From: Lagopus muta
Lineage: Eukaryota > Chordata > Aves > Galliformes > Phasianidae
Direction: 5' to 3'
DNA length: 64,000 nucleotides
Assembly (NCBI RefSeq): GCF_023343835.1
Contig: NC_064472.1
Coordinates: 46,261,799-46,325,798, forward strand
Shown here: piece by piece, positions 24,701 to 36,800 of the stretch
How the letters are laid out: every line of letters begins with the position of its first letter
How positions within the stretch are numbered: position 1 is the first letter of the stretch
Notes under the pieces: generated by a model
Told to the model about the DNA's origin: nothing
Seen by the model: only the letters and a program-made list of their open reading frames with translations
Database searches by the model: none
Translations under genes and position numbers: made by a program

Positions 24701-27700
24701 CTGGTGATTTACTGTGTTTGTACTTAGACTGCATTGTTTTTATTTGCCTTGGCAAAGAAAAAAGAAAAAAGAAAAAACAACAAAGCCCAATAACAATAAA
24801 AAAAACTCAGAAGGCTTTTTGGTTTGCCAGCTTGCTCTGGAATTATCTTTAGTTGTTGCTGAGTTGGTTGTTTGCTCCTTGAATTAGGATGTCGTAACCT
24901 TAGTAGGAAATGCAGATATCCTAAATTAGAACTCCTAGGATCATAAAATAATAAAATAAGACGACAATAATACAGCAAGAAAATAAAAATTCAAAAAAGT
25001 CAAGTGACCTGCACTGGAATTAAAATACAAAACCTGACTTTAAGTTTTGTGTTTACTGGTCGCCACTGGACTGTTCTAATACTGGCTTTGTATTCCAATG
25101 TTTTTGTTTAGTTCTTTCGACAGCAAATTTGTTTATCAACAAAGAGGACTTGGACCGATCGAGCAAAACACAATTCTTGTTCTGAATCCAAGTAACGCAA
25201 AGCTGCTGCGTTCCACAGGCAGAAATCTGTAAGTTTTGTGGTTTGTGTGGATTTTGTTGCCCTTACTAATAGAACTACTAACATTTCCATATATTTGAGT
25301 CCCAAAAGTTGCCAACCCATTTTCACATGCTTGTTTTGTATTGCATTGTGTGATTGTAACCTCTTGAGTTTCTTAAACAACAGAAAAATCAGGAAATCTA
25401 ATTGTTTACCTTCTTTATTACATCTGCTTTCTACCAATTTATTTCATTTAACCTACCAGACAGATTAGCAGAAATGCAGTGTTGTTTGTTTTCTTTAAAG
25501 TCATCAAATGTTAGCCTGACTGAGAATGCAGAGATAAAGTGACTTCCAAATTTGAGACATTCTTGTAAAGAAAATTCTGTACTGCTAGATAAATATTTTT
25601 CTTTTTTGTGAAATGCCAACAAGTTATTAGTAGAGCAGTACTTTATCAATTTTTTTTTAGTGTATTGCTATTTCATGATTAAAAAATGAAATCTGCAAAT
25701 CTACTTTACATCATTATTCTCAGAAGAAGTTTTTAACTTGATTCTTCTGTATTTATGCTTGCAGATTTTATCTACCACATGGCTTGAGTATAGATAAAGA
25801 TGGTAACTACTGGGTCACTGATGTAGCTCTCCATCAGGTACGTTTGTGAAGCTGTAATAACTGAACATGAGTAGTTTGCCATTATTGTTTGTTTGCTTTC
25901 TGTGAGATTTATGTGAACTTATAATATAAGCTATTTATATAAGGTCTGTTTTTATATATATATATATATATATAAAATAAATAAATAAATAAAAATATAT
26001 AAGGTCTGTGAAGACAAACATTAAGAATGTGCCCACAGAAATAGATCCCTTTGACCTTCATGGAATATAGTTGTGTGTGGGGTAACTTGAGTGTAGTATT
26101 CAGAAGTGGAAATACCCGTTTTTAAAAAGTGATTCTTTCAAAAGAAGGCAGCTTTTTCTGCTAAATCTTTGCTAATCAGCTTTCTTGTGAACTCTAACTC
26201 GGAATGGCAACTGTTTAGTTTGCTGTACTCATGGGAAATTTGTGTTAAAAATTTCTCAGAATCAGAACTATTATAAAGCTGATGGTAGATGTCATAATCA
26301 GAACGTTAAGGTTGTATTTAGTATATGCAGTTCCTTTATGCAGAATAATACATATACTTTCTATTGGCAGTTCTCCCTCTTCTTATTTCACCCTCCATAG
26401 TTGAAACCTCTTCTCTTTTCCCTTTGGCTAAAAAGGTTTTCAAACTGGGTGTGGATGCAAAAGAACCGTTGCTGATCCTCGGAGTAGCTCTGCAGCCAGG
26501 CAGTGACAGCAGTCATTTCTGCCAACCAACCGATGTGGCTGTGGATCCGGTCACTGGCAGCATTTATGTGTCTGATGGCTACTGCAACAGCCGCGTCATT
26601 CAGTTCTCTCCAGATGGATTGTACATCATGCAGTGGGGAGAAGGTTAGAATGCTTGGTACTTCTGTCATCAATTCATGTTGTCGTGAACTGCGGAACTGC
26701 TGGCATTGTTACTCTCACCTAAGAAAAAAAGAATTGTAAGGTTCTGTTACCATCATATGTTGAAGGCCTCAGTTGATTTTTTTTTTTTTTTTTTTCCTTT
26801 ATCATTGGGTTCCAGTTTTCTCCTATTTATCCCACTGTGGAATTGTGTTGTTGTGGGCATCTGTATTTTCACTAAATACATCAGCCTGTTAGCACGTATT
26901 TAGCGTAAGTGTTGGTGTGTCTTTTTGTATCAATAAAATGTTCTGACTTTCAAAAAAAAATAAGCATCTTTTTTATAAAAATTTGATCAAATTGCTTAAG
27001 CCTTCACCATTTTTCTAAGACTTGTGACATTATCTCACCCATTTTAAGTTACATTTCAGCCTGACTGAGGAATCAGAGTAAGGTTTACCAAATATTGTAG
27101 AGGAATAGATATGGATTTGGATTTTACAAAGTTAATATGAAAGATAATCACATCTTCCCCAAATGAGTAAAACTACTTGAAGAATGGAATAGTGCTTCTT
27201 CTTTTCCCAGTGCTTTGTTGCATTATGTGAAATATTATTAGAAACAAAGCTGACAGTTTCATTGTGTGCCTCAACAGATGTTGTGGATATTTTGTTTTGC
27301 AGAGACTTCAGGCAAAGCCGGACCTGGACAGTTTCACATCCCTCACAGCTTAGCTCTGATCCCTGAATTGAGTCAGCTTTGTGTTGCAGACAGGGAAAAT
27401 GGTCGAATTCAGTGCTTCAGATTAGAAACTGGGGAGTTTGTAAGAGAGATAAAGCACAAATCGTTTGGAAGAGAGTTGTTTGCTGTTTCATATTCTCCAG
27501 GTAATTCTTTTTCCTGTTCTTGAGATTTCAGGTAGTAATTGTAGGATTGCCAATATGTCACAATACGTAAAATAATATTTTATAGAGTTCTATTGTGTAT
27601 CTTCAGCCAGATATTTATTCTCTTTCAAGGTGGTGTTGATGTAATGGAAAATTTTAGAGCTGTCTGTTTTTCCAATTTGCAGGAAGGGAAGCTTGCATAA

Positions 27701-30700
27701 ATCTCTGCTGCTGAGAAATGACTGATTAGGCTCCCTAAATGTGATGTCAACAAGTAGATTATACTGTTTGCATCCTGGTGACTGCACAGTCAATAATTCG
27801 TTAGAAATTATGTTTTAAAATATTCATTTCAAGCTCCATTAAGAAGAGCAAACTATAGAGCTTCCAAGCCATCAAGAAAAGTGTTGAGTTTCTTAAAACA
27901 AAAAATCTGAAAGCAAATAGTTCTAATTTAAAAGTTGTAGGATTTACTGTTGAAATTTGATGAAATTTGATGAAATACAATTACTGTATTAAGGTTTTCG
28001 ATCAGATTATTAAAACCAATATCAAAAGTAATAGAAATGTTAAGAACTGGACTAGGAATTTTGGAATGTCTGACCCCTGACTCTCTAGTTGATATCAGAT
28101 TTAATACTGAGTTTATCTCTGTTTCATTTTCCAAGAATTTAACAAATGCTGTTCAAGTTGAGATACTCAATGTGTAAAGCCCACTGCTGTTTCTGGCAGT
28201 GGCAGCAGGAGATGTGTTCTAGGGAGGGAGTGCAAGTCAACTGCATTTTGCAGTCTGCTCCTCTTTTTCTCCCCACACACCCACAAGTACTTTGTCTTAA
28301 ATGTGCTAGGTGATAACTTTTGACTTTGTATTCATAGTCTCTATCTATAAACCTGTTGCCCATGAGTTTTTCTAGTAGTTTTTTGAGATGCAGACAGTTA
28401 ACCATCACTCAGTATTCAACATGTGGGCATGACTTCTTACCTAGTGGCAAACTTGTCCTCCTATACTAATGTTCTTCCTGTTGTTGCTTAACATGCTTTT
28501 GAAACTGCCGCTGCACATGCTGCCAAAGATTTCAGAGACCTTTTGTGGTTGCTCTTTGATCTTGAGCTGTCACTGTGAGTTCCAATCAAAGCTTCACGTA
28601 TATAAGATCTAGATTTTTTTTTTTTTCTCATAGCAGCAACACCCTGCAGTTGCCTTTGAAGCTCTTCTGCCATCTGTTCGACAATTCAATAAAAAGTCTT
28701 TCCAGATGCTTTTCATATCAACACATAACCATTGCACAGAATTCAGTATCTTCCTCAGTCTGGAAGCATGGCTGTTAACAGAGCTAGATGGCACAGTTTG
28801 GCTTGAGTTACTTAATTTCACATTTGACTTCCTTCTTAACTTCAATAGATGGCATCCATGCCTAGAGTCTTTCTAACCTCCAACTTTTCTAAAGCTTTTT
28901 ATATATCTCCTTGAAGTTGAACTGGATTCTCTGCATCTTGGATACAAAAAAAAATTGTGTCAGAATCCCCCCAGCATACTCAGCAGTGAGAAGTAACCAG
29001 TATTGAGCTTCCTTTTTCACATCCTTGGGGTCCCACTGGTTGCCTTTTTGATTCTCTGTTTAAAAGTTTTTATTGCCAGAGAAAACATCCATATTAAAGC
29101 ATGATTTCTATTTTTTCAACTCTCATACATTCCTGCTTTTGTTTGCCCAATCTGTAAAATAGTGTTCTTCATTCTTGTCATTTGTACATTTCCAGTTCTT
29201 AAATGATAAAATTTTGCCCATTAACACCTTACTTAACTTCTCTATTGTTACTTAGTTTCCTGTTGAGTTACCTCTGTCTCTGCCAGCCTGACAGGTTTTT
29301 TCATGTATACTATCTATTATCATTGGTCTGCTTTGTAGTTTGCAGTGTGTGGGTTGTTACAGAAAATCCAATGTTGTTGCAGGTGGTCTGCTCTTTGCAG
29401 TTAATGGAATGCCTTATCCTGGAGAGTCAGAACCAGTGCAAGGATTTGTGATGAACTTCTCTACTGGAGAGATAATTGATAGTTTCATTCCACTTAGAAA
29501 GGTAGAGTATTGTACAGAGTTCCTGGTGTATACTTACATTCAGGAGATTGTTGACAATGTTCTGCTTCTGCAACTTATGGAAGATTATTATGTTATTATT
29601 GTAGAAAATGTATTGTTTCCAAATGTATGATTTTTCAAAGGAGTTTTTCGTAATAAGCTTGGTAAGGAAGCTGAATTATCAGGTCACACTCAAAAATTAT
29701 ACTACCTTCAATGTAATCTCTTTGGTCAACACCATCAGTTAAGATAAGTTTAATTTATAGCTGGCAGAAAGTTATTAAAACAAATATAGAAGAAAAATAA
29801 AGGTCCAGAAATATTCATACAGTTACATGCTAGTAATATGTCTGAAAGAAAATGGTTCTCCTAAGCAGAAATAAAATTGAACATGGTTCATGGTTGCTTC
29901 CTCCCTTTGCAAAAGACTAGTGTAAAGACTAAATGGCATTTATATAGTATTATGAAAAATTAAAGTAAAACTGTTGATTGTAGATCACCTTAGACTAAAG
30001 AATGAATGTCAAGATTCCCATTTGTGATTGGCATATACACTCTGATTTGCAGTCCAGTTTCAAGTGATGCTAGAGAGAGAGATTTATTCCTGAGTATAGC
30101 AAATTGTTGTGCTGCCTACAGACTCTAACAAATACTGAATGTGTGGACTTGTAACTAGGATTCATTATTTCTGAATAAACACACATAGGAAATTTTGTCA
30201 TAACATTAGCACATCAGTAGTCCTTCTGAGGATTTTTTTATCCAATGGCTTTCACCAGTGTGTTCATTTATAATTGCCAAAGTATTTTCATTGTCTTGAG
30301 AATCAATGTGTATTGGATTGTTTCAAGTATTTGTGCAGTTACAGATTCTTGGGAAAAAAATTGCTGTGTACTTGTTTATTGTCTGGAGACAAAATTCAGG
30401 TACACAGCTTTCATAATTTGATCCAAGATCAGTCTTAACTTGATCCAAGGTCTTTCACCTAGGAATATCTGGAGTGAAATAAATGAAAATTCTGCAGATT
30501 GAATCTTGAAATACTTTTGAGTTGTTTTTATGCTTTTGTAAAATTTTATATGCACAAGTAAAATAGACACACTTCTTCATCTGAGAAAAATTTCACTAGG
30601 ATTTTTACGAAAAACAAAAAGTAATGAAAACTGTCTTATTAATATTTAGAAAGGATGATTATACTGAATTTTTTAGTATTTATTATCTGTATTCCTAATT

Positions 30701-30812
30701 ACTTCCATTCCATTTGGCTTATGAGAAACTTTACCCATAAAGAAGTGTGATTTAGGATGAAAGTGATAATTGTTTTTCTGGTTTTGTATGTTTTTGGTGG
30801 TGGTTGGTTTGG

Positions 30813-30846
<34 letters not shown>

Positions 30847-33800
30847 AAAGCAAGAGGGGTGGTTCTTTCTTTTATAAACAGTTCTTTGTGTTAGCAATGT
30901 GTAAAGGATGTAGTTTTCAGTCCTGAGATCTAAGATAGAACACTTAACAAAATTTGACCTGATAAATAAGTTCACCATATTCAATTTTCCAGGCTACTCA
31001 CTAGAAGAAGAAATTCTTAATATGGCAGCCCTACTTGTCAGGAAAGTAGTTCTAGATTGAGTCAAAGCCTGCTGCTGCAAGTATCCCTAAGTCATCTGTA
31101 AAATAAATGATACACTTAGAATCTTCTTTTAGGGAGGAATCTGTAACTCCCCATGTCCAGGCAAATACAGTAAATGTCCAGGAAAGGCATTTAGGAAAGA
31201 ACAGCATGTGCTTCTACAAAAACACTGCCTTATCCCAGTTTTTATTCCAGGTTCTTTGATTTCTCAGGGCTAGGAGAGTGAGCTGCCATTTACTCCTAAA
31301 ATGTTTTATTCTTGGGAGCAGTAATAATAGCTGGGAAGAGACATACACTAAAAACAATGCCTGATAACTTTTAGTTCTTCTCTGGTATATTAATTATAAG
31401 TTGCAGATGGAGTAGGTGTTCCCTTGGAATGTACTCAGCACTGTGGCAGCTTATTGCTTCTCCTTGAAGTTCTTCATTTAGTTCTTCATTTCTTCATAGT
31501 CTGCAGAAACCAAGAACAATAATTCAGGTCAAAAAGTTAATTTGAAGTCGAAAGCCGTGTGGAAGAGCCCATTCTGGGGAGACTTAATATCTTTGGCACT
31601 GTTTGTTTCCCTGCCTCTTATTTTTATCTTCAGTTAAACAGATCAGCACTTGTGTCTCACACTTGTCTGTACATCTTATGGTTATGACTGAGAGGCCATT
31701 CATATTTTGAGATAACAATGTATGATAATAAGCAATATCATCTCTTAATAATCATTCTAAACAATAGTTCAAATCTTTCTATGTATTTTGGTATGTCTCC
31801 TGATCTGTTTTATATGTATGTATGTATATGTATATATATATGCCTGTATGTAGTGTGCCCACTAAAACCATACATATTGACTGGTAAACTATGGTTTTTC
31901 CATTCATCACACTCCTAACTTGTAAAATGGGATCCTATTTCAGGTGTTACTAACATTAAACCTGTAAGCAATGATACAGTGGTAGAGCATGCCATCATGC
32001 TTCCTTGAAAAAGGAACCACTTAGCTCAGACTTTCCTAGGCTTCTTGGAGAATGAGTGATCTAGTGCCAGTGCTTAAAGCTGCTAATGGAATGTGTACAT
32101 GCTGATATGTTTTATCTGGAGAATCTGTGCTTAGGAGCATTAAGGTTGCTTTCCTTGATTAAAAAATAGGAAATGTAAGTTTGCACTGGGGGTAGCCACA
32201 TAGCACTATCCAAAACGTCCACCTTTAGTAAACTACATTTCAATACCACTATCATTCATAGCTATATGTGCAGTATGTGTCTCATATTTCACTGGATAAA
32301 ATTGAATGCTGAAATATAAATAGGAATTGTTAAGCATTAATGTATTTGATACTCTCCGTGACGTTATCCCTGGAGAAGGCAAGTGAACAATAGAGGTGTA
32401 ATTCCTCTCCTTTCACTTGCATTAGATCTGCAGTATTTTCTGGTCTAAGAACTAGATATGACCATTCTCGGGCTTTAGAGTGAAAAAGGCCTCGTGAATG
32501 TGTAGGCACTGAAGAGTAATCTGTTGCTGCTTATCTTCACAGAGCTTTGAGATGCCACATGATATTGTTGCTTCAGAAGATAAAACAGTATTTGTTGGAG
32601 ATGTTCATGCCAGAACAGTGTGGAAGTTTGCATCCACAGAAAGTATGTTCTTTTTGTTCTTAATGTCACATTCTGACATTGTGTTTTCACCTCTTATCTG
32701 TTACTGGTTTAATCACAGTGATTTCAGTACACAAAATATTCTACCTGCAGAAGGTCTGTTACAAAAACAGCATTACTGTATGTTCTGACAAAGGGGAGTC
32801 CTGTGTATATGAGAAGATATCAAAATGCATTTGCCTCATGGTAGATCTGTCTCTAGTTACATCAGTGCATGCTTACACAAAAGTATAACTTTTTAGCATT
32901 TTGTTTGTTTTTGTGTGTCATATGCTGAAGTCCACTGCTTCCTTTGGAAACTTTCTGGGGCTGAAATGAAATCATGAATCAGCCTTAAACTTCTTTTCAT
33001 TTGTTTGGGAATAATTATCCTTGGAAAATGAATGTAGCATCCTTTGAATTTCTATTCCTATCAAGTAGAAATATTTTCCAATTTTAATCTAGTAACCCCC
33101 AAGGTTAGATATCAGGGAGAGAAGCCTAATTAGTCAGACATCAGTTTAGTAGGATTCAGAGAAGAGAATAAATGGAGTAAGGATATATAAGGATAATAAA
33201 TAAACTTCAAGAGAAGAAAAATATGAAATACCATATACCAATAAAAATATACCAATAAAAATATACCATTAAGTCATCTCAGATTAAAAAAAATATATGA
33301 GAGAGAGAAAGTCTCAGGCCTCAGGATGTTAGGCAACCAACAACAGCCTGCTGTTATAAATGAACTTCTGACTAAGCCAATTACTCCACATTTGTCTGTT
33401 CATAATTCACGGATTTTCCTATGAGGCATTTGATATCAGCTGCTGTTAGTAAAAGGAAATGGAACCAGATAAATTTTAGTCTGAATGGATGTACCTTCTT
33501 TTCTGCATCTGGTTACCTGAACAAGAGCACTTATAGTCCTATTCAAAGAAATCTGAGAATAAGAACAAATTGATTTCTTCATCACTTACACATTCAGAGA
33601 GAAAAATCCTTATTTTCTTTTTGGCTGAAGCTGCAGTACAGCACTGCAGTAGCTAAGGAGTTCTGGTTCAACCTATCTTTAATCTGTCATAGTTTGTGTT
33701 ATAATTGGAGGTGCTAGTCTTTGTAGGGCCTCCTGGAAGCCTTGCACATATCCATAAAGCATAAGAATTAATTATTGCAAATACTTTTTATGAATCAAGG

Positions 33801-36800
33801 TCTCTTCTTTTTTAAGGCCTTGTGTGCTGCTGAATAGTTTATTTTGACTCTACTTTCTGAAGTTCAGATGCTAATGGGATTGTTTACTATAGGGTTGTAC
33901 TGTACATTTGAGAAAGCTAGCAGGAAAATGTCACTGAGTGTCCTTCTGAAATGTCAGTTGTCCTGAAGAATGATTTTGTTTTACAGAAATGGAACATCGG
34001 TCAGTTAAAAAGGCTGGTATTGAGGTGCAGGAAATAAAAGGTTAGTCTGATCCTGAATGGAAATGAAGGAACAACAGTTTTCATGTAGACTCTTTCCATT
34101 TCTGCCAAACTGGTGTAAAAATAATTGCAAACTAGTTTTTTCACCACCATTTCATACATAATATTCATTGATAAAATGAATAGCACAGAAATTAAGAGAA
34201 AGCAGCTTATAACCATGTGACTTAGTAGGCACTAACTCGCACAAATCAGTAATGGCATGTGCTTCGCAAGTATGAAAAATAGATAAAAATTTAACAAGGG
34301 GTTTAGTTTCATATCACTGTCTGCCTTGGTCCAGATTGGCATCTGTAGGTGCAGAAATAGCTCTGAAATAATGGTGCTCCCACAGCCTTCTCCTTATTCT
34401 ACCATTCTCAACCAACAAAGAAGGTTTTTTTGGGACAGCAGTTGGTTCATCTTTCTGCACAGTCTTTCAACATGTAATCTCCTTGGTTGCACTTCATTGT
34501 TTTCTTATCTCTTTCTTTCTAGACTTATTACTTATATTTTATCTGAATGAGAACAGGGGATAAAGAAGGAAAACGTAGAAATTTAGTATGAAGGTATTAG
34601 GGAATGTATATAGGTAAACTTGAAGGGGGAAAACAGTAGTTCGTGAAGATGAAAAGTAGTTTTAATAATTAATCTTATGTCCTATGACTTTCATGCTAGA
34701 GAGGAAAAGTTTATTTTTTGTTCAGCAAAATAGTGCTTGGCAACTAAGAGAGCTTTATAAAATGTTCAGCTGTTCTTATTTGGTTTCCTTTGGTTGGATT
34801 CAGTACTTTTTTTCTTTACTTTATGTGTGTATTTGCAGACAGAAAAATGTACTAAAAGATCTCAACTGCCAAATGTAGCATGTAGGAGAAAAAAAAAAAA
34901 AAGTAGATGGCCGTTACAAAGCAGTGAAATTCTTCCTGTCAGAACAGTTATCCTGTTTTATCTCTATCAGATCTTTACATCAGTACTCCTGAAGCATTCA
35001 GTAGAGGAAGTGCTGACAATGAAACATCCACAGTATAAACAATCCAGGGATGTGTCAATGTATTTCAGCTTTTTTTTAGGTAGATACCATGCTAGCTGAC
35101 AACTTGGATGTTACTTGGATGTTGAATATTGAAATAGTTAAGAACTGTTTCTTACCCCTTGAGATACTAAGAGTCTCTAAAGTGAAAATATAGAATCATA
35201 GATTCACCAACAGCTTCAAAAAGACCTCCAAAATCATCTAGTCCAATTATCCACCTAAACCATGTCCCGTAGTACCACATCTGAACATTTCTTAAACACC
35301 TCCAGGGTCTGTGACTCCAATGCATCCCTGGGCAACCCCTTCCAGTGCCTGATCACACTATTGGAGAAAAAAAACTTCCTAATATCCTACCTGAACCTCT
35401 CCTGGCACTACTTGAGGCCATTCCCTCTCATCCTATTGCTAGTTATGCCACAGAAGATTCTGACCCAGACCTTGCAACAGGCTCATTTCAGGCAGTAGAG
35501 GGCTATAAGGTCTCCCCTGAGCCGCCTTTTCACTGCACTAAACAGTCTCAGTTCCTCCAGCTGCTCCTCACAAGATTTGTGCTCCAGACCCCTTACCATC
35601 TTCATTGCTCTTCTCTGAACACTTTCCAGGGCCTCAATGTCTTTCTTGTAGTAAGGAGCCCAAAACTGAACACAGTACTTTAAGTGCTGCCTCACCAGTG
35701 CTGAGTACAGGGGGATGATCTCCGCCTTGTTCCTGGTGGCAACGCTATTTCTTATGCAAGTCAGGATGCCACTGAGCTTCTCGGCCATCTGGGCACACTG
35801 CTGGCTCATGTTCAGCTGAGTGTAGACACACACCCAGGTTAGTTTCTTCCACACAGTCTTCCAGCCACTCTGCCCCAATCCTGTAGCACTACCCATTGGG
35901 GTTGTGGTCGTCAAAGTGCATTTGGTCCTGAACCTCATACAGTTGGCTTCAGCCCAGCCAATCTAGCCTGTCCAGATCCCACTGAAGTGCCTTCCTACCT
36001 CAGGCAGATTTAAGTCCATTCCCCACTACTGTCTGGGCACAACCACCCAGACATTTCTTTACCCAGCAAAGAGTGTACCTCTCCAAGCCACAGGCTGACA
36101 GCTTCCCCAGGAGAATACTGTGGAAGACAGTTGCTGAAGTCAAGGTAGACTGTGTCAACAGACTTTCCCTCATCCACCAAGTGGATCACTTGATCATAGG
36201 AGATTGGGTTGGTTAAGCAGGACCTGCCTTTTGTGAGGGCTGGACCTTGATCGACTGGTTGTCCAGTACATGCTGTGCGTTCTCACTCTTTTTTGGAGGA
36301 CTGCAGGATTGCTGGTAGATTGGCAAGGATACAGATAGGAAAAGGAGTTCATGGCTATTTGAACAGAGAGCGGGTTATCTTTCTAACAACATTGAAATTT
36401 GAAGTGTCTACTATTCATTCAGATTATTTTTTAATTGGATACAGAATAGAATCAATTTTTGTGATGTAGCTACCTTTTTAGACAGGCAGTTAAACATTAA
36501 AATAACATAGACAGTTTTAGTTGTGAAAAAAGTAGCATGAAGTACATGGTCTTTCATACACTTGAAACATTATGTAAGGATTTTATTGAAACTGTTTTTC
36601 TCAGCATAGGTGGACAGGAAATAGTTGGGAATGACTGGATAAAGTTTTCAAAAGCTCTTTACAGAGCCAGAGTTCTTGCATGAGACACAGCTCTTCTGAA
36701 AATGTAACCATCAGTCACAAGTTTATGTAAAATAACATGAAGCACTATCTCTTTTTGTCTGTGATAATATAACCCATATGAGATTTATGTATTTATTATG

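Larger units (their letters stand above)
20640..25111 (+). other. PAM: PAM intron, 4.5 kb
   Basis: Contains a CR1 (about 23540-23850), a 35-base tandem duplication (20723-20790), a 22-base A-run (21760-21781) and A/T-rich low complexity. No gene is seen. Confidence 0.85.

Noticed and set aside
35483..35938. 151-codon minus-strand frame that looks like a protein gene
   Set aside because: It is the C-terminal part of CR1 ORF2, so it is reported inside the mobile element and not as a host gene.
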